64,000 nucleotides of DNA from Vibrio chagasii. GTDB taxonomy: Bacteria; Pseudomonadota; Gammaproteobacteria; Enterobacterales; Vibrionaceae. The position numbers were made by a program, and so were the translations under genes. Shown here in pieces: positions 1 through 9,100 of this stretch (position 1 is its first letter; every line of letters starts with the position of its first letter). A model generated the notes under the pieces. It ran no database searches. It was not told the origin of the DNA and saw only the letters and a program-made list of their open reading frames with translations. Where the stretch lies: positions 62,001 through 126,000 of the forward strand of contig NZ_AP025466.1 of assembly GCF_024347355.1 (NCBI RefSeq). The letters are read 5' to 3'.

Positions 1-702
1 ACCTTGTACTGCTGAATGAATGGCAAGCTCTGCAAAAGGCCATTGAGCGAAAGGTACATCCATTAAGTGACTAGGGAGTGTTCCTGTCAGGATAAGAAGG
101 GCTAATAACAAAGTAGAGCAGAGAGAGATAAAGCCCGCACTGACCAAAGCATTTAAGTTGGCAACGCGAGCTGAGATAGTGAAGGTTGCCCACATTAAGC
201 TCCCGCACAGGAACAGTAAGTGGCCTTTGGTGTGCTCAAAATTGAAGCTACTCAAACTGCTCCCCAAGAACAACACAATACCAAGTAACACCAAAGCTAG
301 GCCAACGATTCGGTGGCGGCTAAGTGGTTGCTTGAAAAAGAGCACCGCAATCCCGGTTACAAACAGAGGTAGCGTGCCGGGCACTAAAGCACTTCCGTGA
401 GAAACTGGAACGAATTGCATCGCTGTGCCAGCAACCAGCAAATAAGGCAGGCCACTGCCGATGAACATACCTGCTAAGTAACGGTTAGGCACTGCTGTAA
501 TGGTATTACGCGCTTTCCACACCAAAGGTAATAAGACCAAGGCAGGAATAAGAAAGCGTGTGATTGCTATGTCTGCGGGCGTTAAAGCTGAATTCGCACC
601 GCCTTTAAGAGAAAGGAAAAAGCTTGCCCAGATGAGCAGAGTGACGGTAATTGATAGATAGCCAAGATTCATAATAAACAATGAAAGTGAATGATGATTC
701 AT
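1..702 (-). CDS. EamA/DMT-family transporter, C-terminus cut by window edge
   Basis: Reading the minus strand from an ATG at 702 gives an open frame of 234 codons that runs off the left edge. It starts MNHHSLSLFIMNLGYLSITV and consists of successive hydrophobic helices. A repeat-like second half begins near the segment GHLLFLCGSLMWATFTISAR, and the window ends just after HSAVQG, a position typical of the second EamA repeat. EamA proteins are ten-helix inner-membrane exporters of amino acids or other metabolites. The substrate cannot be read from sequence. It is divergent from an Lrp-type regulator 119 bp away, which is the usual arrangement for a regulator controlling its neighbouring exporter (inference). 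Confidence 0.8.
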   Translation of the reverse strand, partial: MNHHSLSLFIMNLGYLSITVTLLIWASFFLSLKGGANSALTPADIAITRFLIPALVLLPLVWKARNTITAVPNRYLAGMFIGSGLPYLLVAGTAMQFVPVSHGSALVPGTLPLFVTGIAVLFFKQPLSRHRIVGLALVLLGIVLFLGSSLSSFNFEHTKGHLLFLCGSLMWATFTISARVANLNALVSAGFISLCSTLLLALLILTGTLPSHLMDVPFAQWPFAELAIHSAVQG

Positions 703-821
703 TATGAGGGAGAGCACCTGCCTTAAGTTGGCAAGTTTGGTTCTAACTTGATCTATCATTGAGGATTTCTGCTAACATTCCTTGGATTATTAACAAATTT
801 AACTAATGGGTGGCTTTTGCT

Positions 822-1280
822 ATGGACAGGATTGATAGGCATCTTCTCGAGTTGCTACAAAAGGACGGTAGATTGACCACGGCTGAGTTAGCGGATGAAG
901 TCGGCTTATCCCCTTCACCTTGCGCGAGACGCATCAAAAGGCTAGAAGAAAAGGGCATTATCGACGGATATCGCGTGAGTTTATCGCGAGAGAAAGTTGG
1001 TGTGGCGATGAGTGTGTTTGTTGAGGTGAGCCTGAACAACCACCAAGAAGTGTCGATTGATAAGTTCGAAGGCGCGATTGTCGAGATGGAGGAGGTCATC
1101 AGCTGCCATGTTGTGTCTGGCGCTTATGATTATTTACTAGAGGTGGTTAGCCCGAACTTAATGGCTTATGAAGCATTTACTAGAAAACTTCAGCGGCTAT
1201 CTAACGTCAAAGACATCCATACTCACCTAGCGATAAGGCAAGTAAAAGGTAATGCGCCGCTTCCGGTGTATACCGACTAA
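822..1280 (+). CDS. Lrp/AsnC-family transcriptional regulator
   Basis: Protein of 152 residues with an N-terminal winged helix-turn-helix (MDRIDRHLLELLQKDGR, then ELADEVGLSPSPCARRIKRL) followed by a RAM ligand-binding domain (VISCHVVSGAYDYLLEV). Lrp-family proteins bind DNA as dimers or octamers and respond to amino acids. I prefer the ATG at 822, preceded by GGGTGG at 808-813; a GTG at 810 in the same frame would add four residues. It is divergently transcribed from the EamA transporter at the left edge, so that gene is the likely target (inference). No operator could be assigned with confidence in the 119-bp gap. Confidence 0.88.
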   Translation: MDRIDRHLLELLQKDGRLTTAELADEVGLSPSPCARRIKRLEEKGIIDGYRVSLSREKVGVAMSVFVEVSLNNHQEVSIDKFEGAIVEMEEVISCHVVSGAYDYLLEVVSPNLMAYEAFTRKLQRLSNVKDIHTHLAIRQVKGNAPLPVYTD

Positions 1281-1399
1281 CCCGATGGAAAGCTAGGTTG
1301 TTATTGGGAAGAGTGAGCTGAAAACGAAATGATTTGCTCCTTGGTTAACAAAGCGAAGATGACTGAAGATCTTTCACAAGATGCCAAACTCAAGGCAAT

Positions 1400-1431
1400 A
1401 AAAAACGGAGCACCTAGTGAAAGGTACTCCG
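1400..1431 (-). terminator. Rho-independent terminator of the 1451-1693 gene
   Basis: An inverted repeat pairs CGGAGCACCT (1406-1415) with AGGTACTCCG (1422-1431), a ten-pair stem with one mismatch. On the minus strand it is followed by a T run (1400-1405). It lies 20 bp downstream of the small minus-strand gene, which supports that gene being transcribed. Confidence 0.7.
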
Positions 1432-1450
1432 TATATGATAGGTGCAAAAC

Positions 1451-1693
1451 TTAGTGATACTTAAAGTTAGAGATTGAACAATCTCCAGTTTGTGCATTAA
1501 TTCTGAATGAAAAAGCATGTGAATGATAATCCACACCGTCATTCCAGATTGTTTCTCCAAATATCTTACATAGCTCTAATTCACTTACTGAACCGAACTC
1601 TTCCATGTGTTTAGCTACAGATAAAAGCTTAGCTCTTATCTCTGCAGTCCATTCCGTGTTACTCAAGCAGTTGAAAGCCATAGTTTTTTGCAT
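1451..1693 (-). CDS. small hypothetical protein (80 aa)
   Basis: Open frame of 80 codons starting MQKTMAFNCLSNTEWTAEI and ending NAQTGDCSISNFKYH. No signal peptide or membrane helix is visible and I do not recognise a family. It is rich in polar residues and contains three cysteines. The likely start is ATG 1693, or ATG 1681 twelve bases in; an AGGT sequence lies just upstream of the first. A terminator-like hairpin with a T run follows at 1400-1431, which argues that this is a real monocistronic gene. Function unknown. Confidence 0.55.
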   Translation of the reverse strand: MQKTMAFNCLSNTEWTAEIRAKLLSVAKHMEEFGSVSELELCKIFGETIWNDGVDYHSHAFSFRINAQTGDCSISNFKYH

Positions 1694-1928
1694 ATTACCT
1701 AGCCAAAATGTTTCTTGTTATTAAGTTATATGAAGATTCATGATAACAATTTTTTTGCGTTTGTAAATCTATTTTGTGATGAATCTCTCACATAATTACT
1801 TGCATTGGTTGGAAATTGAACTTTGTTGTTGATAGTTAACACATTATATTTACAATTTATTGATAAAGCTTTGATTAAGGCTGGGTTGAATACATTTTCA
1901 TCAGACGCAGCTGATTTTGCAGGTAAAT

Positions 1929-2516
1929 CTAGCGAAGCGGTTCGTTTGACTGAACGCTTTCGCGTTCATTTAATTGGCGTGCAGCATCGATCATTGTGGC
2001 TTCCTGACGATACCTAAACGATAGTTGCCTGAACTTTTCACCCAGCACGCTAATGTCTTGCGAGAGAGACTGTGAGCTCTTCACATGTGACAGTGCGCTT
2101 GCTGATTGACGAGCAAGTTTTGCTTTATCGCATTGTTGAGCCATTGCTTCCCATAGTTGAGCAAGAGAACGAGCGCCTTCTAGCTCGGTCGATACTACAT
2201 AGGACTGTTTAAGAAGAACTTCGGATATATCGTAAGCGGTATTCATGTGGCTGTTGAGCTGTGTATTAAATCTTTGTTCATACTTTGCCCAAAGTTCAAT
2301 GATTTGCTCTCCTGTGAAATGTTTAGACAGTAGGGTCTGTGACTCATAGGTTGAGAGAACTTGATTGAACTCTTTTGTGTATTGGTTATAACGGGTTTCA
2401 AAGGCGAGCTGACGAGCTAGCAGCGTTTGCCAACTCTCACTGTTACATTCACTGGCTATTACCACACTGGCACTCAAAGAGACGTTTGTGATCAGAACCT
2501 TAACCCAAAAACTCAT
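1929..2516 (-). CDS. hypothetical exported protein, helical
   Basis: Protein of 195 residues with an N-terminal hydrophobic stretch (FWVKVLITNVSLSASVVIA) that looks like a signal peptide, then a highly helical, Gln/Ser/Glu-rich body with repeated heptad-like segments (for example KHFTGEQIIELWAKYEQRF). Only two cysteines are present, in the mature region. No catalytic motif is recognised. It is divergent from the SH3-domain protein that starts at 2622, and the two may share the 105-bp promoter region. I infer a periplasmic location from the signal-like N-terminus; function unknown. Confidence 0.7.
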   Translation of the reverse strand: MSFWVKVLITNVSLSASVVIASECNSESWQTLLARQLAFETRYNQYTKEFNQVLSTYESQTLLSKHFTGEQIIELWAKYEQRFNTQLNSHMNTAYDISEVLLKQSYVVSTELEGARSLAQLWEAMAQQCDKAKLARQSASALSHVKSSQSLSQDISVLGEKFRQLSFRYRQEATMIDAARQLNERESVQSNEPLR

Positions 2517-2621
2517 GACCTTCCTCTACTTACGATGTTCTCAACATAGAGTATAGATGAGCTGATGCATGAGTTGATGTACACTGCAAATTCACTTCAA
2601 ACGGATAAGCTGGTGGATTGA

Positions 2622-3293
2622 ATGAAAAAAGCGCTGATCGCTTTACTTGTATTGTTAATTTTGGGTGGAGGAGGCGCAGCGTACTACTTCTTCATTATGA
2701 AGAAAGATCCTACGCCACCAGAAAAAGTTGAAGAGCCCGTTGCTGAAACTATTGAGCAACCTATATCTGAATTAAAGCCTGTTATGGAACTACAACCTGA
2801 GCCAGAGCAGACAGAGTTTTATGTGTTAGATAGAAAGCTCGAAGTGGTAGAACAGCCTGAGATTGATGGCTTGATAACGGACTACCTCTACAAAGGGGAA
2901 AAGGTAGAAGTACTTGAGAAACAGGGCGATTGGGCACGTATTTCCGATTACATTGTTCTGAAAGAAGGTGGCCCGCAAACAGCAGAGTGGGTTTCCATGT
3001 CTGGCTTATCGAATGATGAAGTGGTCGTTTCTGATAAGGAAAACAAAGAGATATTAGACTCTTACTTAGTTAAGTCCGACGATCTTAAGCTGTACCAAGA
3101 GAAATTTCGCAACTCAGTTGCTAAGTTGATGTCTGAAGGTGAGTGCGAACCCAGTGACTTTGAAGAGTTAGGCGGTTGGGTAAAATCGGTTCGGTATAGC
3201 GATCGCGATGTTTACTTTATCTACTGCGGTGGCTTGTCTCTTGAAAACAAAATTTATCTTGATGTAAATACCAATGAAATATTTACAGATTAA
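2622..3293 (+). CDS. membrane-anchored SH3-domain protein
   Basis: Protein of 223 residues. The N-terminus (residues about 3-26) is a single hydrophobic anchor containing GGGGAAYYF, followed by a Pro/Glu-rich linker (residues 28-65). Next comes a bacterial SH3-like segment (about 66-130) recognisable by KLEVVEQPEI, a GEKVEVLEKQGDWARI core and a closing AEWVSMSGL. The C-terminal 90 residues match no domain I know. Bacterial SH3 domains typically bind peptides or cell-wall material, so a periplasmic, membrane-tethered role is likely, with the substrate unknown. A terminator follows at 3361-3390. Confidence 0.72.
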   Translation: MKKALIALLVLLILGGGGAAYYFFIMKKDPTPPEKVEEPVAETIEQPISELKPVMELQPEPEQTEFYVLDRKLEVVEQPEIDGLITDYLYKGEKVEVLEKQGDWARISDYIVLKEGGPQTAEWVSMSGLSNDEVVVSDKENKEILDSYLVKSDDLKLYQEKFRNSVAKLMSEGECEPSDFEELGGWVKSVRYSDRDVYFIYCGGLSLENKIYLDVNTNEIFTD

Positions 3294-3360
3294 GAGAAAA
3301 TCAAGTATTACTATTGAGAATGTAACCGTCGCTAGACTATAAGTTATCAATTAATTATTA

Positions 3361-3390
3361 AAGCCCACTCTGTAATGGAGTGGGCTTTTT
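3361..3390 (+). terminator. Rho-independent terminator
   Basis: AAGCCCACTC pairs with GAGTGGGCTT around a seven-base loop, followed by a T run. It lies 67 bp downstream of the SH3-domain gene and ends that transcript. Confidence 0.85.
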
Positions 3391-3855
3391 CTTATTTATG
3401 AAATGAAGATTCAATCATTTTACCCTTAAAATCATATTGCTCGCTTTATAGAATAAATAAGATAGATTTATTAATAACAAATAATACTTTTACTAATATT
3501 TTGGTCTTCAATAGATTCTGTTTTTAATATTGCATTCTTATTGAAACAAGATTCGGATTAGGGTTTTCTCTTTTATTTACAGTGATTTATCATTTTTCCT
3601 GATATAAGTGAAATTAAAAATATTATTTAAAATCATATGCTTGTGTAGGTTTTACATGTATTTAACATTTCACGGTTTTTGTGAAGCTAGTCAGATTTTT
3701 AGACATCAGTAGGAATTATTTTCTGTTTGTAATAATAATTTTTGATTTTGATATGTAGTGTTTAATTAAAGCAACGCGAAAGTTTAATTATCGAATAATA
3801 CATTATTTTATTAACATTATTGTTATTTAATTGCTTATAAGGGATGGAACCATTA
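3391..3855 (+). other. AT-rich intergenic region upstream of the PHB operon
   Basis: About 460 bp of very AT-rich DNA with stops in all frames and no gene. It must contain the promoter of the phaBAPC operon, but no single -35/-10 pair stands out among the many A/T-rich candidates. A strong ribosome binding sequence (AAGGGATGGA) lies at its right end, just before phaB. Confidence 0.5.
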
Positions 3856-4596
3856 ATGAAAAAACTTGCTTTAATTACAGGGTCAAAGGGCGGTATCGGA
3901 TCGGCTATATCATCTAAGTTGGTCGCTGACGGATATCGTGTGATTGCGACTTATTTTACTGGAAATTATCAGTGTGCACTGGAGTGGTTCAACGAGAAAC
4001 AGTTTACTGAAGATCAAGTGAGATTGTTTGAATTGGATGTCACCAACACAGAAGAGTGCGCATTGAGCTTGAGCAAGTTGTTAGAGGAAGAGGGAACCGT
4101 TGATGTTCTCGTTAATAACGCTGGCATCACCCGTGATAGCGTATTTAAAAAGATGAACGCCGAAGCGTGGAAAGAGGTTATCGAAACGAACTTAAACAGC
4201 CTGTTCAACGTGACTCAACCGCTGTTCGCACCTATGTGTGAGAAAGGAAACTGCCGCGTTATCAATATCTCGTCAGTGAATGGCCTTAAAGGGCAATTTG
4301 GACAAACTAACTACTCGGCAGCTAAAGCGGGAATGATTGGTTTCTCGAAAGCCTTGGCTGCAGAAGGCGCTCGCAGTGGCGTAACAGTGAACGTGATTGC
4401 CCCTGGCTACACTGCAACGCCAATGGTTGAGCAAATGAAGCCTGAAGTATTGGATTCAATCAAGAACCAAATCCCAATGAAACGTTTAGCAACGCCTGTG
4501 GAAATTGCCGAAGCGGTTGGTTTCCTAGCCAGTGAATCTGGTGCATACATTACAGGCGAGACTTTGTCTGTAAATGGCGGTTTGTACATGCACTAA
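3856..4596 (+). CDS. phaB: acetoacetyl-CoA reductase PhaB
   Basis: NADPH-dependent short-chain dehydrogenase that reduces acetoacetyl-CoA to (R)-3-hydroxybutyryl-CoA, the monomer for polyhydroxybutyrate. The Rossmann motif is TGSKGGIG near the N-terminus, NNAG follows at about residue 85, and the catalytic Ser and Tyr-x-x-x-Lys lie in ISSVNGLKGQFGQTNYSAAK. The C-terminal GETLSVNGGLYMH is typical of PhaB. The ATG at 3856 gives 246 residues, the usual PhaB length, and sits eight bases after AAGGGATGG; an in-frame ATG at 3844 overlaps that ribosome binding sequence and is less likely. First gene of the operon phaB-phaA-phaP-phaC. Confidence 0.93.
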   Translation: MKKLALITGSKGGIGSAISSKLVADGYRVIATYFTGNYQCALEWFNEKQFTEDQVRLFELDVTNTEECALSLSKLLEEEGTVDVLVNNAGITRDSVFKKMNAEAWKEVIETNLNSLFNVTQPLFAPMCEKGNCRVINISSVNGLKGQFGQTNYSAAKAGMIGFSKALAAEGARSGVTVNVIAPGYTATPMVEQMKPEVLDSIKNQIPMKRLATPVEIAEAVGFLASESGAYITGETLSVNGGLYMH

Positions 4597-4621
4597 TGGC
4601 GAAACTGACAGGAATTGAATA

Positions 4622-5833
4622 ATGGAAAAAGTATTTATTGTTGCAGCGAAACGAACACCAATCGGTTCATTTACGGGTTCATTGAAAAACGTTAGCGCGG
4701 GTGAATTAGCTGGCGTCGCAATTAAAGGGGCTCTGGATTCAGTAGATCTTCCCCTAGATGTCATTGATGAAGTGATCGTCGGTAATGTGATTTCAGCAGG
4801 GCAAGGCATGGGTGTTGCACGTCAGGCTTCTATCTACGCAGGGCTGCCTGAAGAGACTCCAGCCTATGGTGTCAACATGATCTGCGGTAGTGGTATGAAA
4901 TCAGTCATGGACGCTGCAGCTCATATTAAAGCTCAAGATGCAGAAATCGTGGTTGCTGCGGGTGTGGAAGTGATGTCTCAAATCCCTTTCGTGGTTCCGC
5001 CAAGTATTCGTAACGGACACAAGATGGGCGACATTTCGATGAAAGATCTGCTTGTTGGCGATGGTCTGACGGATGCGTTCAATCATTACCACATGGGTGT
5101 GACAGCAGAGAACATTGCGAATGCATTGAATATCTCGCGTCTTGCTCAAGACAACTACGCGCTAGAAAGCCAACAAAAAACGGTAGCTGCAATTGAAGCA
5201 GGTAAGTTTGCTGAGCAAATTGTGCCTGTTGAAGTGAAACAGCGCAGACAGACCGTCACCTTTGATACCGATGAATATCCGAAAGCGGATGCAACGTTCG
5301 AAGGTTTGCAAAAGCTTCGTCCTGCATTCGACCGTGAAGGTACTGTAACGGCGGGCAACGCTTCAGGTATCAATGACGGTGCGAGTGCAATCATCTTGGC
5401 ATCAGAGAGTGCTGTATCTAAATACGGCCTGACACCACTGGTCGAGCTAACAAGCTACGCACAGTCTGGATTAGACCCAAAGATCATGGGCTTAGGTCCA
5501 GTAGAGGCCGTGTCTAAAGCGCTGGATAAAGCGGATTTAACACTCGAACAAGTTGATCTGTTTGAATTAAACGAAGCGTTTGCGGCGCAAGCGCTTGGCG
5601 TGATGTATCAGCTTTCTGAGCAGCACGATCTGCCATTAGACGCTTTTAAACCAAAAGTGAATGTTAACGGCGGCGCGATTGCCCTAGGTCATCCTCTAGG
5701 AGCGTCAGGCAACCGAATCATTGTTTCACTCATCCACGAAATGCTTGAGCAAAAGACCAGTTTTGGCGTTGCTTCACTCTGCGTCGGTGGGGGAATGGGA
5801 ACCGCTATTCTGCTTAAGGGTATTGAAGGTTAA
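4622..5833 (+). CDS. phaA: acetyl-CoA C-acetyltransferase PhaA
   Basis: Thiolase of 403 residues that condenses two acetyl-CoA to acetoacetyl-CoA, the first step of PHB synthesis. The nucleophilic Cys is residue 88 in NMICGSGMKS. The other active-site motifs are GGAIALGHPLGASG (His) and SLCVGGGMG (second Cys) near the C-terminus, and NEAFAAQ is present. It starts at an ATG after AGGAATTGAAT, 25 bp downstream of phaB, so the two are co-transcribed. Length and motifs fit biosynthetic thiolases; a role in fatty acid or amino acid degradation cannot be excluded by sequence alone, but context favours PHB. Confidence 0.93.
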   Translation: MEKVFIVAAKRTPIGSFTGSLKNVSAGELAGVAIKGALDSVDLPLDVIDEVIVGNVISAGQGMGVARQASIYAGLPEETPAYGVNMICGSGMKSVMDAAAHIKAQDAEIVVAAGVEVMSQIPFVVPPSIRNGHKMGDISMKDLLVGDGLTDAFNHYHMGVTAENIANALNISRLAQDNYALESQQKTVAAIEAGKFAEQIVPVEVKQRRQTVTFDTDEYPKADATFEGLQKLRPAFDREGTVTAGNASGINDGASAIILASESAVSKYGLTPLVELTSYAQSGLDPKIMGLGPVEAVSKALDKADLTLEQVDLFELNEAFAAQALGVMYQLSEQHDLPLDAFKPKVNVNGGAIALGHPLGASGNRIIVSLIHEMLEQKTSFGVASLCVGGGMGTAILLKGIEG

Positions 5834-5965
5834 CGCCGGATGTATCGTTGGCAAGCTAAACAATTTATCGCTGCAGTCTACAAGGTGCGTTAGCAAACCA
5901 TCGCACCTTAACTGAAACGATATCAGTACCAATTTACTACACTATGTATTTATCAGGAGTTACTT

Positions 5966-6313
5966 ATGTACACGGATATTTTTAAAACAATTACTGACCA
6001 AACTGAAAAGCAATTTGAACCGTACTTTAAGTTCAACAAGTTAGTTGCGAAGAACGTTCAAACAATGACAGAATTGCAAATGAATGCGATGAAGACTTAT
6101 ACGGACATGGGTCTTGCTCAAATGAAAGCGGTAAGTGAGATTAAAGATGTGAACAGCCTTACTGCATTCAACAGCCAACAGCTAGCAGCATTGACTCAAC
6201 TGTCTCAACAGATGATGAGTGATAGCGCAAAGCTGCAAGCGGTAGCGAAAGAATTCAAAGAAGACGTTGAAACACTAACAACTGAAAACTTGAAAACAGT
6301 TACACCAGCATAA
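5966..6313 (+). CDS. phaP: phasin (PHA granule-associated protein)
   Basis: Protein of 115 residues, almost wholly amphipathic helix (KFNKLVAKNVQTMTELQMNA), with no signal peptide. This is the pattern of small phasins that coat PHB granules and control their size and number. The sequence is typical of the Vibrio/gammaproteobacterial phasin family (FEPYFKFNKL near the N-terminus). It lies between phaA (132 bp upstream) and phaC (75 bp downstream), with a clear CAGGAG before the ATG. The larger gaps on both sides could allow internal promoters or differential expression, since phasins are usually needed in higher amounts. Confidence 0.88.
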   Translation: MYTDIFKTITDQTEKQFEPYFKFNKLVAKNVQTMTELQMNAMKTYTDMGLAQMKAVSEIKDVNSLTAFNSQQLAALTQLSQQMMSDSAKLQAVAKEFKEDVETLTTENLKTVTPA

Positions 6314-6388
6314 ATTCAATCGCTATCGAGTTAGCGCAGTGTTTACTGTGAGGCTCGGTGGCGATTTTCCGATTATTGGAGTCATGTT

Positions 6389-8215
6389 ATGTTTCAACAC
6401 TTCTTTTCGGACTACCTTGTTAAACTTCAACAAACAAACCAGCAATGGTGGGACAACTTTGAACAAAACAAGGAAGCCGCGCAATCTCCCTTAAACCAAG
6501 CGATGCAAGAATTGAATTTTGATGATGCATCGAAAATCTTTGAGCAAGCCGCTAACCAACCCGCTGCACTCCTCCAGTTACAATCCCAATGGTGGGAGCA
6601 ACAACTTAAGATCTGGCAAAATGCTGCATTGATGGGTAACACAGAGAGTGTAATCACTGAAGATCGCAGTGATAAACGCTTTATTGATGAAGCGTGGAAA
6701 AACGACCCATTTTATAGCTTTATCAAACAATCCTATTTGTTGTTTAGCAAAAGCTATATCGACACAATAAACTCAATTGACGGCATTGATGAGAAAACCA
6801 AAGAGCGTGTTGCGTTCTTCTCACGTCAAGCGATCAACGCACTTTCTCCAAGCAACTTTATTGCGACAAACCCAGAGTTGATGAAATTAACGCTTGAGCG
6901 AAATGGCGAAAACCTGATCGATGGGCTTGAGCAATTGCAGGCTGATGTTGAAGCAAGCGCTGATATCCTCAAGATCCGTATGACCAACAATAATGCATTC
7001 CGGTTGGGAGGCGATGTTGCCAATACAGAGGGGGATGTTGTTTTTCAAAGTGAATTGTTTGAACTGATTCAATACTACCCGAAAACACCTAAGGTCAATG
7101 CTACGCCATTGCTGATCGTACCGCCGTTTATTAATAAGTATTACATTCTCGATCTTCGTGAGAAGAACTCGATGGTTCGCTGGTTGCTTGAACAAGGGCA
7201 CAGTGTGTTCATGATGTCTTGGCGCAATCCCGGTGAAGCACAGAAAGAGTTAGAGTTTGGTGACTATGTGACTGAAGGTGTCGCGAAAGCTGTGACCGCA
7301 ATCGAAGACATTACTGGGAAAGAGCAGATCAACGCTGCAGGTTACTGTATTGGCGGTACTGTATTGGCTTCAACAGTCGCTTACTATGCCGCTAAAAGAA
7401 TGAAGAAACGCATTAAAACCGCTACCTTTTTTACGACTTTATTAGACTTCTCTCAGCCGGGTGAAGTGGGCGCTTATATCAATGAAACGATCATCAACGC
7501 CATAGAAAAACAGAACGAAGCCAAAGGCTTTATGGATGGTAGGTCATTGAGTGTGACGTTCAGTCTGCTTCGTGAAAACAGCTTATATTGGAACTACTAC
7601 ATTGATAATTACCTAAAAGGCAGCAGTCCAATGGAGTTTGACCTGCTCTATTGGAACAGTGATAGCACCAATGTAGCTTCTAAGTGTCATAACTTCCTGC
7701 TACGAGATCTGTACCTTGAAAACAAACTGGTGCAAGACAAAGGCGTGAAAGTGGGCGGTGTCTGGATTGACCTGAATAAGATAAAAATACCTAGTTACTT
7801 CATCTCTACTAAGGAAGACCACATTGCACTTTGGCAAGGGACTTACCGCGGCGCACTGAACACGGGTGGCAACAAGACGTTTGTGCTGGGCGAGTCTGGA
7901 CATATCGCAGGTATTGTTAACCATCCAGACAAACAAAAGTATGGATTTTGGCTTAACGACAACTTGGATGATTCTGCTGATGAGTGGCTATCAAATGCAA
8001 CTCACAATGAAGGTTCTTGGTGGACACACTGGAATCAATGGTTACAGGGCTTTGAAGCGGGTGAAAGGGTTGAACCGTTCAATCAAGGTTCAGAGTTGTA
8101 TCCTGTGATTGGTAAGGCGCCAGGTAATTACGTAAAACAGGTCCTTCCAATTGTTAATAAAGCTAAGAGCGATACAGAAGTCACTGAGAAAGGCGCCCAA
8201 CCACGCGACGCTTAG
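6389..8215 (+). CDS. phaC: class I poly(3-hydroxybutyrate) synthase PhaC
   Basis: Polymerase of 608 residues joining (R)-3-hydroxyacyl-CoA units into PHB. An N-terminal helical region (residues 1 to about 190) is followed by an alpha/beta-hydrolase domain. The lipase-like box is GYCIGGT with the nucleophile Cys320. The catalytic Asp lies in STKEDHIALW and the His in GESGHIAGIVNHP. Full length for class I synthases (about 590-610) and no phaE or phaR gene nearby, so a single-subunit enzyme. Last gene of the operon; a strong symmetric terminator follows at 8263-8290. Confidence 0.95.
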   Translation: MFQHFFSDYLVKLQQTNQQWWDNFEQNKEAAQSPLNQAMQELNFDDASKIFEQAANQPAALLQLQSQWWEQQLKIWQNAALMGNTESVITEDRSDKRFIDEAWKNDPFYSFIKQSYLLFSKSYIDTINSIDGIDEKTKERVAFFSRQAINALSPSNFIATNPELMKLTLERNGENLIDGLEQLQADVEASADILKIRMTNNNAFRLGGDVANTEGDVVFQSELFELIQYYPKTPKVNATPLLIVPPFINKYYILDLREKNSMVRWLLEQGHSVFMMSWRNPGEAQKELEFGDYVTEGVAKAVTAIEDITGKEQINAAGYCIGGTVLASTVAYYAAKRMKKRIKTATFFTTLLDFSQPGEVGAYINETIINAIEKQNEAKGFMDGRSLSVTFSLLRENSLYWNYYIDNYLKGSSPMEFDLLYWNSDSTNVASKCHNFLLRDLYLENKLVQDKGVKVGGVWIDLNKIKIPSYFISTKEDHIALWQGTYRGALNTGGNKTFVLGESGHIAGIVNHPDKQKYGFWLNDNLDDSADEWLSNATHNEGSWWTHWNQWLQGFEAGERVEPFNQGSELYPVIGKAPGNYVKQVLPIVNKAKSDTEVTEKGAQPRDA

Positions 8216-8262
8216 TGTTCGTATGGATACTTTACAACAATAAAACAGAACCGCAGGTAATA

Positions 8263-8290
8263 AAAAAGCCACTGAATTCAGTGGCTTTTT
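8263..8290. terminator. bidirectional terminator between phaC and the nap operon
   Basis: Perfect palindrome: AAAAAGCCACTGAA and its reverse complement TTCAGTGGCTTTTT lie directly side by side, with A and T tracts at both ends. It can end transcription from phaC on the plus strand and from the nap operon on the minus strand, which converge here. Confidence 0.88.
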
Positions 8291-8343
8291 AACTTTAACT
8301 CTTCTCTAAGGTATCAAAAGTAGGAGAAAAGATGATTCGATTC

Positions 8344-8481
8344 TTAATCGATTTCTTTGTCTTTACCCATAGATAAAATCCAAAGAGATACGGCTGCAAC
8401 ACCTACGAAGCCGGTAAGAATGATAAATGGCATAGCACTGTAACCTAGGATATGCCAAATCACGCTTTCTAAAGTACTCAT
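8344..8481 (-). CDS. 45-residue single-helix membrane protein associated with nap genes (TIGR02808-type)
   Basis: Short frame MSTLESVIWHILGYSAMPFI...SMGKDKEID with one transmembrane helix (residues about 12-37) and a charged C-terminus. It starts 11 bp downstream of napC on the same strand and ends 54 bp before the shared terminator, so it is the last gene of the nap operon. It fits the very small membrane-protein family known mainly from vibrios beside periplasmic nitrate reductase genes (TIGR02808, from memory). Function is unknown; by position it may help assemble or stabilise the NapC membrane complex (inference), in the way NapE is placed in other species. Confidence 0.8.
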   Translation of the reverse strand: MSTLESVIWHILGYSAMPFIILTGFVGVAAVSLWILSMGKDKEID

Positions 8482-8492
8482 TCAATTGCTCC

Positions 8493-9071
8493 TTATTGCC
8501 AGCCTTCAACACCGTGCATGTCTGGTAGTTTATGTGCGATACCTTTGTGGCAGTCTACACATGTCTTCTCACCAGAAGCCAGCGCTGTTGAGTGTTGTTT
8601 CGCACTACGAGGGCTCTGTTCAGAGAAATCCATGTAATCGAACTGGTGACAGTTACGGCACTCAAGCGAATCGTTCTTCTTCAATCGAGCCCATTCTCGT
8701 TCCGCTAAGTGATGACGGCGCTCTTTGAATTTCTCAGGCGTGTCAATCGTCTTAGCAATAAAGTGAGCGTACAGCTCTTTTGATGCTTGAACCTTACGAA
8801 CAATTTTATCAGTCCATTCATGTGGTACGTGACAGTCTGAACAGATTGCACGAACACCAGAACGGTTTGAGTAGTGAATTGTCTCTTGGATCTCTTCAAC
8901 GATAGGTGCGTGACAGCCAGAACAGAATTCTTCTGTGTTGGTTGCTTCCATACCTGTGTTAAATGCACCCCAGAACAAAAGACCGCCAGAGAACCCCAAG
9001 AAAAGTACAAGGCCAACGGCTGCTTTACTGGGAGTTGTCAGTCTTTCCCAAAACGCTTTTAGTAATTTCAT
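8493..9071 (-). CDS. napC: tetraheme cytochrome c NapC
   Basis: NapC/NirT-family quinol dehydrogenase of 192 residues that passes electrons from the menaquinol/ubiquinol pool to NapAB in the periplasm. One N-terminal membrane anchor (about residues 15-38, [20 protein letters not shown]) is followed by four haem-binding motifs CSGCH, CSDCH, CRNCH and CVDCH. Length is typical of NapC. It lies 29 bp downstream of napB in the operon napF-D-A-B-C. Confidence 0.95.
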   Translation of the reverse strand: MKLLKAFWERLTTPSKAAVGLVLFLGFSGGLLFWGAFNTGMEATNTEEFCSGCHAPIVEEIQETIHYSNRSGVRAICSDCHVPHEWTDKIVRKVQASKELYAHFIAKTIDTPEKFKERRHHLAEREWARLKKNDSLECRNCHQFDYMDFSEQSPRSAKQHSTALASGEKTCVDCHKGIAHKLPDMHGVEGWQ

Positions 9072-9100
9072 ATAATCGCCTCTCTACAATACGGCTAAGA

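Noticed and set aside
1823..2017. 64-codon plus-strand frame
   Set aside because: Overlaps the 3' end of the helical exported protein on the other strand; not protein-like and without a start signal.
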